64,000 bases of DNA from Verrucomicrobiaceae bacterium (GTDB taxonomy: Bacteria > Verrucomicrobiota > Verrucomicrobiia > Verrucomicrobiales > Verrucomicrobiaceae). Position numbers and translations under genes: made by a program. This document shows positions 25,881-34,454 of this stretch, piece by piece (within the stretch, counting starts at the first letter, position 1; each line of letters opens with the position of its first letter). Under the pieces are notes generated by a model. That model was not told the origin of the DNA. It did not search any database and worked only from the letters and a program-made list of their open reading frames with translations. The DNA lies in NCBI GenBank assembly GCA_016713035.1, contig JADJPW010000014.1:181509-245508 (forward strand), written 5' to 3'.

Positions 25881-27020
25881 TCACACCACGCAGGCGGATC
25901 CACGAAGAGATCGCAGTCGTTCGGCACACTCGACCACGATTTGGGCACCTGTTGTTGCCTCCTCAGGCGAATTCATTCGGCTAAATGAGATGCGCAGCGT
26001 CTCCGCCGCGTGCTCGGCATCGAATCCCATCGCCTCTAGCACATGTGATGGATGCACTGCGCCCGCATGGCAGGCAGAGCCAGCCGAACAGGCTAGTCCC
26101 CGCTGATCCAGCATGATGAGCATCCCTGCTGCATCGACTCCAGGCAGATGCACGCTCGAAGTATTCGGCAGCCTCATGGCACCTTGACCGTGGATCACGG
26201 CCTCCGACCACCTCGCACGTAAATCCCGCTCAAAAGCATCCCTCAGAGTGCCGTCCATCGGCTTTTGGGCCAATTCGGCAGCCTTACCCAGGGCCACGAT
26301 GCCTGCCACATTCTCCGTCCCACTTCGCCGACCTCCTTCTTGGCCTCCACCAGTCAGCAGCGGCTCAAATCGAACACGCTGGCTCACATACAAAATACCC
26401 ACGCCCTTTGGGGCATGGAATTTGTGCCCGCTCAGGCTCAGGAAATCCACAGGCACCTCACGCACATGGATTTTTGCCTTTCCTGGCATTTGGACAGCAT
26501 CCGCATGAACCAGCGCACCATGCGCATGCGCCAGCTCCACCACATCATGCAGCGGTTGGATCACACCGGTCTCATTGTTGGCCCATAAAACAGAAACCAG
26601 CGCTACTTCCTCATCCAGCAGAGCACTTTCCAATGCCGCTAAATCCACCCGCCCCTGTGAATCGACTCCGATGAGACACACCTCCCCTCCGCTCTTTTTC
26701 CAGCGAGCCGCACACTCCAGTCCGGCGGCATGCTCCACGGCGGTGGTGATCAGCCGCCGTTTTTCGGGCCAAAGCGCCCGCACAGAGTGGTGCGTCGTGT
26801 GCATCGACTCCGTCGCTCCGCTGGTAAAGATGATCTCCCCAGGCTCTGCCGCCAAAAGGCCAGCCACAGCCCCCCTCGCAACGTCCACAGCACGCCGCAC
26901 CTGCCGTGCCGCCGCATAGCTAGCGGAGGGATTCGCATGCTGGTCCCTCAAAAACGGCAACATCGCCTCCAGCACCGCTGGAGCGATAGGCGTCGTGGCA
27001 TTTGCGTCGAGGTAGATCAT
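25881..27020 (-). CDS. Cysteine desulfurase, NifS/IscS family
   Basis: A 379-residue PLP enzyme that moves sulfur from cysteine to a protein persulfide for Fe-S cluster or thio-cofactor synthesis. Start ATG 27020 gives the family signature MIYLDANATTPIAPAVLEAM. Later motifs are FTSGATESMHT, the His of TTAVEHAAGLE, SVLWANNETGVIQP, the PLP lysine in SLSGHKFHAPKG, GGGQEGGRRSGTENVAGIVA, and the mobile-loop catalytic Cys in GLACSAGSACHAG. The SGTEN and short active-site loop fit the NifS-like group. No iscU or iscA is adjacent. It is divergent from serS with 69 bases between starts. Confidence 0.92.
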   Translation of the reverse strand: MIYLDANATTPIAPAVLEAMLPFLRDQHANPSASYAAARQVRRAVDVARGAVAGLLAAEPGEIIFTSGATESMHTTHHSVRALWPEKRRLITTAVEHAAGLECAARWKKSGGEVCLIGVDSQGRVDLAALESALLDEEVALVSVLWANNETGVIQPLHDVVELAHAHGALVHADAVQMPGKAKIHVREVPVDFLSLSGHKFHAPKGVGILYVSQRVRFEPLLTGGGQEGGRRSGTENVAGIVALGKAAELAQKPMDGTLRDAFERDLRARWSEAVIHGQGAMRLPNTSSVHLPGVDAAGMLIMLDQRGLACSAGSACHAGAVHPSHVLEAMGFDAEHAAETLRISFSRMNSPEEATTGAQIVVECAERLRSLRGSACVV

Positions 27021-27089
27021 GATCGTGCAGAATCGGCCAGAGAGCGGGATTTGCAAACCACGCTCACACCGCCTAGCATCGCCCTCCTT

Positions 27090-28361
27090 ATGCTCGACAT
27101 ACGTCTTCTGCGCGAAAACCCCGATTTGATCAAACAACGCCTCTCCCACCGTGGCGGCGACTATGCTGGCCAGGTGGATCAAGTGCTCGAAATCGACCTC
27201 CAGCGCCGCACCGCCGAAACTGAGCGCCAGAAGCTCCAGGGCGACCGCAACCGCATCAGCAAAGAAATCGGCATCGCCAAGAAAAACGGCCAAGACACCA
27301 GCGCCATCGAATCCGATGTCCGCAAAATCAACGAGCGCATCGAGCAAATCAGCCAAGAAGCCGATGCAGGCGATGCACGCCAGCGTGAGCTCCTCCTCGG
27401 TCTGCCGAATCTGCCCCACGAGGCTTGCCCCATCGGCCATAGCGCGGAGGAAAACCCCGAAGTGCGCACTTGGGGCTCAAAGCCCGAGTACAGCTTTCAG
27501 CCGAAAGACCACACCCTCGTCGCGGGAGCTCTCGGCATGATCGACTTCGAAGCTGGGGCCAAAATCACCGGCAGCGCCTTCGTCGTCTATCGCGGTGCTG
27601 GAGCCCGCCTTGAGCGTGCACTGATCAATTTTCTCCTCGATCTCCACACCACCCAGCACGGCTATCAGGAAATTAGCCCGCCCCTGCTCGTGAAACCAGA
27701 ATGCCTCGTCGGCACCGGCCAGCTCCCGAAATTCGGCGACCAAGTCTATCACAGCCCCGAGGACGATCTCTACCTCATCCCCACCGCAGAGGTGCCCGTC
27801 ACGAACCTCCACCGCGAGGAAATCGTCCCCTTAGAGAAGCTGCCCATCAACTACGCCGCCTACACTCCGTGCTTCCGCCGTGAGGCAGGCAGCGCAGGCC
27901 TCGGCACGCGTGGCCTCATCCGCATGCACCAGTTTGATAAAGTCGAGCTGGTCAAAATCACCACCCCAGACTCCAGTATGGCCGAGCTAGAAACGCTCAC
28001 TGGCCACGCTGAAAAAGTGCTCCAGCTCCTAGGCCTCCATTACCGCGTCATCGAGCTCTGCACGGGCGATATCGGCTTCGGCTCGGCGAAAACCTACGAC
28101 ATCGAGGTCTGGGCCCCTGGCCAAGGTGCTTACCTCGAGGTCTCGAGTTGCTCCAACTTCGGTGACTACCAAGCCCGCCGCATGAATCTGCGCTACAAGG
28201 ACGAAAACGGCAAAAATCGCGTCCCCCACACCCTCAATGGCTCTGGCACCGCTCTGGCCCGCCTCTTTGTCGCCCTCGTGGAGACGTATCAGCAGGCAGA
28301 CGGCTCCATCCTGATCCCAGAGGCCCTCCGCAGCCATTTCGGCTCAGAAAAGATCGCCTAA
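27090..28361 (+). CDS. serS: Seryl-tRNA synthetase
   Basis: 423 residues, the normal length. The N-terminal coiled-coil arm (MLDIRLLRENPDLIKQRLSH to SQEADAGDARQRELLLGLPN) binds the long variable arm of tRNA-Ser. The class II catalytic core follows: motif 2 region YTPCFRREAGSAGLGTRGL, then IRMHQFDKVELV, and motif 3 NGSGTALARLFVALVETYQQ. The start at 27090 gives the standard MLDIRLLRENPD; the longer open frame upstream is antisense to the desulfurase gene. A strong bidirectional terminator follows. Confidence 0.97.
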   Translation: MLDIRLLRENPDLIKQRLSHRGGDYAGQVDQVLEIDLQRRTAETERQKLQGDRNRISKEIGIAKKNGQDTSAIESDVRKINERIEQISQEADAGDARQRELLLGLPNLPHEACPIGHSAEENPEVRTWGSKPEYSFQPKDHTLVAGALGMIDFEAGAKITGSAFVVYRGAGARLERALINFLLDLHTTQHGYQEISPPLLVKPECLVGTGQLPKFGDQVYHSPEDDLYLIPTAEVPVTNLHREEIVPLEKLPINYAAYTPCFRREAGSAGLGTRGLIRMHQFDKVELVKITTPDSSMAELETLTGHAEKVLQLLGLHYRVIELCTGDIGFGSAKTYDIEVWAPGQGAYLEVSSCSNFGDYQARRMNLRYKDENGKNRVPHTLNGSGTALARLFVALVETYQQADGSILIPEALRSHFGSEKIA

Positions 28362-28379
28362 CACCGCAATAAAAACGAA

Positions 28380-28403
28380 ACGCGGGCCAGATTTGGCCCG
28401 CGT
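28380..28403. terminator. Bidirectional terminator between serS and serA
   Basis: A perfect 10-bp stem (ACGCGGGCCA/TGGCCCGCGT) with a GATT loop. It lies between two convergent stop codons, preceded by AAAAACGAAA on the plus strand, which gives a T-rich tail for the minus-strand transcript. Confidence 0.75.
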
Positions 28404-28419
28404 GACGAGTCTGCGAAGG

Positions 28420-30030
28420 TTAAACCGCGACGCAGTGAACTTTGCTGATGCCGTTGATTTTTTCGAGCTCGGCGATCACCTCGGCTCCAGGGCTGGTATC
28501 GAGCGTCAGGATCGTGAGGGCTTTTCCGCTCTCTTTGTCCCGGCTGAGGCTCATATCGGCGATATTGACCTGATTTTTGCCCAGAATGCTGCTGTAACTG
28601 GCGATCATGCCAGGACGATCGATGTTCTCGATCATGAGCAGAGTCCCCTCTGGATTCGCCTCGATGCGGCGTCCGTTCACCTTCACGATGCGTGGCGAAC
28701 CGGCAAAGAAGGTGCCCGCGATGCTAGCGCTTTCACCAGCATCGTTTTTGGCAACGACTTCGATGAGATCGGTGAATTCCGTGGGCTCAGCGAGGCGGCT
28801 TTCGGTGAAACGAATGCCCAGATTTTCTGCGACGCCGTTGGCATTGATGTAGTTCACCTGTTCGGCACCGACTGGACGCTCTAAGAAGCCTTTGAGCACT
28901 GCGCGGGAAATCAGCGTGGTGTCACCACCACCGACTTTGCCGCTGTAATTGATACGAACGACATTGCTGCGTGCAGGGGCGAACTGAGACACCACACGAC
29001 CGAGTAGCTCACCGAATTTCAGGAAGGGGCCGATCTCAGCCAGCACCTTGGGGTCCACATTCGGCATGTTGACGGCATTGACCACCGTGCCTTGGAGCAG
29101 ATGTGCCTTGATGACCTCTGCGATCTCGATGCCCACGTTTTCCTGAGCTTCCTCTGTGGAGGCTCCGAGGTGCGGGGTGAAGACGGTATTGGCAGCCTTC
29201 AGCAACGGATAATCGGCGGGAGGTGGCTCAGTCTCAAAGACATCGAGCGCGGCTCCAGCGATGGTTCCGTTATTCAGCGCCTCAGCGAGCGCAGCGTCGT
29301 CAATGAGACCGCCACGGGCACAGTTGATGATACGGCAGGTCTTTTTCAGCGTGGCGAGGCGCTTGGCATTGATCATGTGCTTCGTCTCAGGAGTCAGCGG
29401 CATGTGCATCGTGATGTAATCAGCCTGGATGATGGCAGCATCGAGATCCTCGCAAAGCTCGACCCCGAGGCTCTCAGCGCGGTTTTTGCTCAAATAGGGA
29501 TCGTAAGCGACCACCCGCATGCCGAAGGCCTTCGCCCGCTTGGCGAACTCAGCGCCGATGCGGCCCATGCCGAGCACCACGAGCGTTTTGCCATAGACCT
29601 CCGTGCCCTGGAAGCTTTTGCGGTCCCACTTGCCACTGACGATCGTGGCATGCGCCTGGGGCGTCTTGCGGCTCAGTGCCATCATGAGCGTGAAGGCCTG
29701 CTCCGCAGTGGAGATGGTGTTTCCGCCTGGAGTATTCATGACCACCACGCCGCGTTTCGAGGCGACTGGCACGTCGATGTTGTCCACGCCGACACCGGCA
29801 CGTCCTACGACTTTGAGGTTCGGAGCAGCGTCGATGACTTTAGCTGTCACTTTGGCCCCGGACCGAACAATAATCGCATGGACATCACGAGAGGCCTCGA
29901 TCATGGCCGCCTCCTCTTTGAGGTTCATATTGACGACGACATCAAACGACGATTCGGCCTTGAGGAGGTCGATGCCTTTGCTGGAAATGGGGTCGTTGTT
30001 GCCGGCGATGAGGATTTTGAACTTGGCCAT
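28420..30030 (-). CDS. serA: D-3-phosphoglycerate dehydrogenase
   Basis: 536 residues, the long (type I) form. NAD-dependent oxidation of 3-phosphoglycerate, first step of serine synthesis. Seen are the substrate domain (IIVRSGAKVTAKVIDAAPN), the GRAGVGVDNIDVPVASKRGV segment, the Rossmann motif VLGMGRIGAEFAKRAKAFGM, catalytic Arg/Glu/His blocks (NCARGGLIDD, DVFETEPPP, FTPHLGASTEEAQ), an intervening domain (VVRINYSGKVGGGDTT), and the C-terminal ACT domain (LLMIENIDRPGMIASYSSIL). It is convergent with serS. The 350-base upstream gap contains only a hairpin. Confidence 0.96.
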   Translation of the reverse strand: MAKFKILIAGNNDPISSKGIDLLKAESSFDVVVNMNLKEEAAMIEASRDVHAIIVRSGAKVTAKVIDAAPNLKVVGRAGVGVDNIDVPVASKRGVVVMNTPGGNTISTAEQAFTLMMALSRKTPQAHATIVSGKWDRKSFQGTEVYGKTLVVLGMGRIGAEFAKRAKAFGMRVVAYDPYLSKNRAESLGVELCEDLDAAIIQADYITMHMPLTPETKHMINAKRLATLKKTCRIINCARGGLIDDAALAEALNNGTIAGAALDVFETEPPPADYPLLKAANTVFTPHLGASTEEAQENVGIEIAEVIKAHLLQGTVVNAVNMPNVDPKVLAEIGPFLKFGELLGRVVSQFAPARSNVVRINYSGKVGGGDTTLISRAVLKGFLERPVGAEQVNYINANGVAENLGIRFTESRLAEPTEFTDLIEVVAKNDAGESASIAGTFFAGSPRIVKVNGRRIEANPEGTLLMIENIDRPGMIASYSSILGKNQVNIADMSLSRDKESGKALTILTLDTSPGAEVIAELEKINGISKVHCVAV

Positions 30031-30384
30031 GATTTTGAATGAAAGGGGGGCGGTCAGACTAGCTGCCTTTGCCCCCGGCTCAAGGAGCGATTACCGGCTA
30101 GGCAATTCTCCAGCCCTCTGACCGGGCACGCTCCCCTTTGCGTGCTCGTTGGTCACGTTCATGGTTTCAGTCTCCGTGGGTCTGGTTAAATGCTTTTCCG
30201 CACCAATGATTCGGGAAAGGGGGGATTGAGCAGCCCAGCGAGCTTTTTTTGGGGTAGTCACCCCGGTCAGTGCGGCTAGTTCCAATCTAGGAGTCACGCC
30301 ACGCCCCCCCCCTGCCCTGGCCGCTCCATCTCGGAATAGCCGCTCAGTGTCACTGCGCTCATTTCTGCAAAAATTAGGGCACTC
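30031..30384 (-). other. Leader/intergenic region upstream of serA with one stable hairpin
   Basis: No gene seen. The hairpin at 30120-30154 pairs GACC and GGGCACGC with GCGTGCTC and GGTC around a CT-rich loop. Its distance from the serA start (about 90 bases) would suit a 5' leader element, but no riboswitch consensus or leader peptide was recognised. Codons and composition elsewhere look non-coding. Confidence 0.35.
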
Positions 30385-31005
30385 TCACCATCCACGCAGC
30401 TTTACATGCACCTGGGCTACCTTGCCCATGTAGTGATCCATTTTGAAATCCGTGGCTGCTTTGACCATGTGCTCCTTCGCCTTCACGGGATCACCGATGG
30501 ACTCAAAGTAGAGCCCCAGATACAGATGCGCATAGCAGCGGTGATTTCTCAATGCATCACCCTCGCCGCTTTCGGCAGCTTTCAGGACGTCTTCCGGCTT
30601 TGCTTTGCCCGCGAAGAGCTCATGCACCTGCTTCATCGGGATGCGGGCATCACCTTCGATCGGAATGAGCGCCTTTCGAGCGGCCTCCACGCTCTCCGCC
30701 TTCGCCACACAGAGGAAATGCCAAGCCGCATTTTCCACGTCATTCGTATTGAAGGTCTGATGCGTCTCGAACTGCTCACGTCCGCCTTTAAAATCACCTA
30801 CATAGTAGAGAGAGAGCCCGCGCTGCCAAAGCTCCGGCTTCGCCTTTGGCTCCAACTTCAAAAGCGCATCAAATGCCGCCACCGACTCTTTGGGCTTTGC
30901 ATCAAAAAACATGTCCACCCCACGCTGAAAGGCAGATTGGACCGTTTCCTCAGCATGGAGGAGATTCCCGAGCAGAAACAACAGTAGGACAGCAAAGCGA
31001 TGCAT
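30385..31005 (-). CDS. Secreted TPR-like hypothetical protein
   Basis: From ATG 31005 the 206-residue product has a signal peptide (MHRFAVLLLFLLGNLLHAEE). It is built from helix pairs resembling tetratricopeptide repeats (SAFQRGVDMFFDAKPKESVA, ELWQRGLSLYYVGDFKGGRE, and CYAHLYLGLYFESIGDPVKA). It is predicted periplasmic. No catalytic motif was recognised. Similar lone secreted TPR proteins are frequent in Verrucomicrobiota and Planctomycetota. It faces the accessory cassette on its upstream side and may mark the edge of the ordinary chromosome. An upstream in-frame ATG at 31029 would place charged residues before the signal peptide and was not used. Confidence 0.75.
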   Translation of the reverse strand: MHRFAVLLLFLLGNLLHAEETVQSAFQRGVDMFFDAKPKESVAAFDALLKLEPKAKPELWQRGLSLYYVGDFKGGREQFETHQTFNTNDVENAAWHFLCVAKAESVEAARKALIPIEGDARIPMKQVHELFAGKAKPEDVLKAAESGEGDALRNHRCYAHLYLGLYFESIGDPVKAKEHMVKAATDFKMDHYMGKVAQVHVKLRGW

Positions 31006-31168
31006 GATCCACTCCAAACGCACTTCCATGCATGCATCATGCGGCAGTCTTTGGAGCCAATGACCTAGCTCGTCCGTATTTTTGTCGCAAAACCGGTCAC
31101 CAGTTCCGGCCTAACCGTGCTGGTCATCAAAAAATGAACCGGTGGCAGCGGGACGTGAATACATCTGT

Positions 31169-31212
31169 CTAAAATGTATCTAGTTAGAGTCTAATTAGAT
31201 AGGCTTTAGAGG
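31169..31212. repeat. Left 44-bp palindromic direct repeat of the Fic/ATPase cassette
   Basis: Aligned without gaps to 34112-34155 with 7 mismatches in 44. It begins CTAAAAT, has a central TTAGAGTCTAATTAGA, and ends TTTAGAGG. It is an imperfect palindrome (4 mismatched pairs in 41 bases) and overlaps the stop codon of the last cassette gene. Confidence 0.75.
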
Positions 31213-31673
31213 CGCAGCCATTCGGCGAGCTTGGCGAGGTGGGGGCTGTTGGCGGCCAGGCAGGCTTTGACGAAGCTCTCCAAGTGGCTGCGATGCTTCT
31301 TGGGATTCTTGTGAAGGTCTTCGTGTCTTTTCGGCAAATGGTGCGTGACAGGTGAAACACCGATGGCTTGAGCTTGCGCATAAAGCCAAGGTTCCAGATC
31401 GGGCTGGATCTCGATGAATCGTTTGCCGCTTTGGGGGTGCTGATAAAGGCTCAGACCCAAGTCCGGCCTGGATTCATCGGCTTTGAACTCCCTCAAGTAG
31501 TTTGGGCAAGACTGCCCTGGGTCTTGATCGACAAGAGCAATGTCAGAGGCCTTCCGGCTTATTTCCAGCGCATGGGCCACGCGGGATTTGGCAAGCTCAT
31601 GGAGCCATTGGCTTTTGGAAAATCCAAGTGCCCGGACCACGGCTTCATCGTTGAAGCATTCGAGGAAGATCAT
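31206..31673 (-). CDS. Small partner of the AAA ATPase (possible Toprim/RloB-like effector)
   Basis: 155 residues starting MIFLECFNDEAVVRALGFSK, with ALVDQDPGQSCPNYLREF after a hydrophobic strand and a helical, His/Lys-rich C terminus (HHLPKRHEDLHKNPKKHRSH). The strand-DxD arrangement resembles the acidic pocket of Toprim/OLD-type or RloB-type nucleases paired with AAA_15/AAA_21 ATPases, but it is too divergent to name a family. Its ATG overlaps the ATPase stop (ATGA), showing translational coupling. By analogy with two-gene ATPase-effector defence pairs it may be the toxic or nuclease component. That is inference; no phage-defence evidence is in the window. Confidence 0.65.
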   Translation of the reverse strand: MIFLECFNDEAVVRALGFSKSQWLHELAKSRVAHALEISRKASDIALVDQDPGQSCPNYLREFKADESRPDLGLSLYQHPQSGKRFIEIQPDLEPWLYAQAQAIGVSPVTHHLPKRHEDLHKNPKKHRSHLESFVKACLAANSPHLAKLAEWLRL

Positions 31674-32668
31674 GGCAGCTCGGGGAGAAAACGATCGAGG
31701 TTGAAGAAAGCGCTCATATCCATCTCCATGAGTTCCATCCGCTGGTCTTCATCCATCGGATAAACCTTGGTCTCGGATCCTTCCAGGCGACAGACAAAGA
31801 CGTTCAGCTCGCTTGCTGGAGTTTTGCCGATGATCGAGGTGAGCATGTAGGGACTGTGGGTCGTCAGGAAGAACTGATTCTCCTGCTCGTCCTTCGCGAT
31901 GCTCTCGGCGAGAATCTTGGTGTAGGGAGGATACGAGTTCGCTTCGGGCTCATCGAAGGCCAGAATGCACTTCCGGCTCGTTTCCAAAGCCAGCCGGTAG
32001 AAAATCATGCGCCGAAGAGTCTCGGACGTGGCGGAGTAAGGGAATGATACCACAGCGGAGTCTTCCTGACGGGACATCGAAAGATGTCTTTTGCCCACAT
32101 CGACGGACAAACGATAGCGGGAGTCGCAGAAGTAGTCGGCTGCGATCTGCCGGGCAGTTTTGTCATTGGCGAGAAGTGAAGCGAGGTTAGAGCCAAATGG
32201 AGGTGCCAGCCCACCGTTTGCCACCGCATCTACCGACAAGCCCGCATCGTAAACGAAGAATTTAATTGGCACCATGGCATTCGGATAGTGAGGCCGCTTC
32301 CCTGGAATATCTAGGTTGTCCTTGAGAGGGACATGAGCTGTCCAAGATCGTTTCTGATCACCCGATGTGAACGTCCCCCTGAACTGAAGGTCCGCGCCTT
32401 CTTCGCTCTTGGCAATCTTCGCAAGAAACTCGTCTGCATCAATTTGAATTGGCTCAGTTGTGTTTTGATCGAAAAACAGCTCGGAAACATACTCCGCTCG
32501 GCAAACTCTCCGAAGCTCAGCATGCACCCCAGGGCACCAAAGCCCCAGTGCCTCCAAAACATTCGTCTTCCCCGCATTCGGCTCGCCGATGAAGACGTTC
32601 ACCCGGCGGCAGTCGAGATCGAGTTCGCGGATGGATTTGAAGTTTCGGATGGAGAGCTTGTGGATCAT
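31670..32668 (-). CDS. AAA (AAA_15/AAA_21) ATPase with ABC-type head
   Basis: 332 residues starting MIHKLSIRNFKSIRELDLDC, the classic RecF/OLD-like N terminus. Walker A is GEPNAGKTN. A middle region follows, then an ABC-like signature region (VSFPYSATSETLRRMIFYRL) and Walker B CILAFDEPEANSYPPY, then the switch His in FFLTTHSPYMLTSI. Such ATPases form dimers that sense DNA or foreign proteins and control a coupled effector. It is coupled by ATGA to the downstream small gene and follows the Fic gene after 90 bases on the same strand. Confidence 0.85.
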   Translation of the reverse strand: MIHKLSIRNFKSIRELDLDCRRVNVFIGEPNAGKTNVLEALGLWCPGVHAELRRVCRAEYVSELFFDQNTTEPIQIDADEFLAKIAKSEEGADLQFRGTFTSGDQKRSWTAHVPLKDNLDIPGKRPHYPNAMVPIKFFVYDAGLSVDAVANGGLAPPFGSNLASLLANDKTARQIAADYFCDSRYRLSVDVGKRHLSMSRQEDSAVVSFPYSATSETLRRMIFYRLALETSRKCILAFDEPEANSYPPYTKILAESIAKDEQENQFFLTTHSPYMLTSIIGKTPASELNVFVCRLEGSETKVYPMDEDQRMELMEMDMSAFFNLDRFLPELP

Positions 32669-32757
32669 GGCGGAGCCGCGTGAAGCGGTGGAGGGCAGTG
32701 CTGGAAAGAGTAACGCCCCAAGGGCGCGTTCGACAAGGGGTTTGCTACTACCTCTAT

Positions 32758-34107
32758 TTAGGTTTGCTGCTTTAGAACGGACTCGAGGTCGGGTACGGGC
32801 TGGAAAACACGCTGTTTGCCCTCAATGCGAGATGTCAGAAGTCCTTTGTCTTCCAGCGACAGCAGGTCTGAGCGTGCAGTCATGGAAGAAATGCCGTGGC
32901 TGCGCTGGTGGCTGTCGAAGGTGTAGCGACCGGTTTCTGTATTTTCGAGCGCATGTTCCAGAAGCGCGCGCTGACGTGGATTGACCCAGCCAGCTTGGCG
33001 CAGGCTTTCCTGCTGCGTTTTGCGCTGCGCAGATTTTCGCGCCAGGTAGTCGTGCAGATTCTGGATCGACTCTTCAATGCAGCGTACTTGATGCAGGATG
33101 AAGTAGTTTAGGTCGTTGTCGTCAGACTCTGCGAGCAGAAATGCCCTGTAGTAATACGCCGGAGCCCGCAGCAATGCCTGCGAGATGGAGATGAACTCAA
33201 AAAGCCACAAGCCCCCGTGCACCATGGCCCAGTAAAACAAGGCACGGGCGGTGCGTCCGTTGCCATCGACAAAAGGATGGTCGTAGGCCAGCCAGAAATG
33301 CAGGACTATGGCCCGGATGACGGGGTGCAGATAACCACGAAGATGTTGTTCATTCGCGAACTGACACATGGCGGCGAGACGTTCGGGCAATTGCGCTGCT
33401 GCTGGCGGAATATGCAGCACGTTGTCCTCGTCATCGGCGACTTCGATAGGTTCATCGGCGCGGCGCAGGCGGCCTGCGGCGTCGGTTTTATCCAGTGCGT
33501 CGCGGGAGATCATCGCGTGGATTTCCAGCACCAGATCGGGCGTCAGCGGCCGGTCCTTGATCTTCTGCAGGTGCTGCATCGTGATGAAATTGTTCACGAT
33601 CATGCGTTCCCCCTTGTCCCGTGGCTTGCGTCCGCTGCGCAGCAGGTCGCGTGCTTTTTCTCGTGTCACGGCCGCTCCTTCGAGCAGGCTGGAGGTCACA
33701 GCCTCCTCCATGAGTGAGTTGATCTTGTAGCGGGTTTGCGTGGCTGAGTTTTCGGCTAATTTGGACACATGATCCGGCATGGCGATGTTTCCCGCGCAGC
33801 TCTGATCGATGTGATGCAGTGCCTCAAACATCTCCGGAACGATGGAGAAGCGGAAGGGCTGGCCTTTTTTGTCGATCAAGGGGAGTTCCTGGCGAGCGAA
33901 CTGCCTGCCGGTCTTCATCAGCAACCACCATTCTTCTTTGCTGAGCCCCGCCGGAGGATTCCGAGTCTGCAAATCGTCCCAATGCAGGTATTCGCCCTCC
34001 TGTGGGCGCACTGGATTAATCATCGCCAACAACTGCGTCCACCGGCCAGGAACGACGGTCGTGGTGAGCAGGTAGTGAAAGGGTGGTGGAATTTCGGGGA
34101 TTCGCAT
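32758..34107 (-). CDS. Fic-domain protein (AMPylator family) with N-terminal inhibitory helix and C-terminal HTH
   Basis: 449 residues. The Fic catalytic motif is HPFVDGNGRTARAL (canonical HxFx(D/E)GNGRxxR), with an upstream inhibitory helix SSLLEGA (class II/III type S/TxxxE). The C-terminal 110 residues (WVNPRQRALLEHALENTETG, ISSMTARSDLLSLEDKG) look like a winged helix, as in many Fic regulators. Fic enzymes transfer AMP or another nucleotide moiety to a hydroxyl of a target protein; the target is unknown. All catalytic residues are present. Its ATG begins 5 bases from the right palindromic repeat, which may serve as its operator. Confidence 0.9.
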   Translation of the reverse strand: MRIPEIPPPFHYLLTTTVVPGRWTQLLAMINPVRPQEGEYLHWDDLQTRNPPAGLSKEEWWLLMKTGRQFARQELPLIDKKGQPFRFSIVPEMFEALHHIDQSCAGNIAMPDHVSKLAENSATQTRYKINSLMEEAVTSSLLEGAAVTREKARDLLRSGRKPRDKGERMIVNNFITMQHLQKIKDRPLTPDLVLEIHAMISRDALDKTDAAGRLRRADEPIEVADDEDNVLHIPPAAAQLPERLAAMCQFANEQHLRGYLHPVIRAIVLHFWLAYDHPFVDGNGRTARALFYWAMVHGGLWLFEFISISQALLRAPAYYYRAFLLAESDDNDLNYFILHQVRCIEESIQNLHDYLARKSAQRKTQQESLRQAGWVNPRQRALLEHALENTETGRYTFDSHQRSHGISSMTARSDLLSLEDKGLLTSRIEGKQRVFQPVPDLESVLKQQT

Positions 34108-34111
34108 GAAC

Positions 34112-34155
34112 CTAAAATATCTCTAATTAGAGTCTAATTAGAGACATTTTAGAGG
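34112..34155. repeat. Right 44-bp palindromic direct repeat of the Fic/ATPase cassette
   Basis: CTAAAATATCTCTAATTAG followed by AGTCTAATTAGAGACATTTT and AGAGG. 34112-34152 is a nearly perfect palindrome (one mismatched pair plus the centre) built on two copies of TCTAATTAGA. It sits immediately upstream of the Fic ATG, so could be a promoter-operator as well as an element end. Confidence 0.75.
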
Positions 34156-34202
34156 GTTGGCAACCTTTCAGGCGGCCTAATAGCTGTTCAAAAGATACCC
34201 CG

Positions 34203-34352
34203 TTACCCATTCGCCCGCAAAATCTGCGCGAGGACGTAGGGGTGGATGCCGCCGACGCGGTAGTAGTCGATTTCGACCGGGGTGTCGATGCGGACGACGA
34301 GCGGGATGTCGAAGGTGCTGCCGTCGGACTTGTGGACGCGGAGGGTGGCTTC
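34203..34352 (-). pseudogene. Remnant of an aconitase gene, last ~50 codons
   Basis: The minus strand reads SEATLRVHKSDGSTFDIPLV, then VRIDTPVEIDYYR, and ends ILRANG followed by TAA. It is nearly identical to the C terminus of the complete acnA at 51764-54448 (differences: ST/TS, V/A, H/L), but nothing upstream encodes the rest. DNA similarity begins and ends abruptly. It is either a scar of a recombination event between aconitase copies or the relic of a lost paralogue. It has no start codon and is not expected to be expressed. Confidence 0.85.
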
Positions 34353-34454
34353 ACTGAAACTTTTAGCCTGGCTACTATTTATCCGCCCTACATCACCTTG
34401 CGCCTCAGCCTGAAACCCTGTGCCCTGTGCATGGCACTGAATCGTGTGAGGCCA

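Noticed and set aside
30120..30154. Riboswitch upstream of serA
   Set aside because: A hairpin is present, but no SAM, glycine, lysine or other known aptamer consensus can be seen, so it is listed only as a leader hairpin.
31169..34155. Integron-type attC sites or insertion-sequence ends
   Set aside because: Repeats are palindromic but lack attC core sequences, and no transposase, integrase or target-site duplication is visible.
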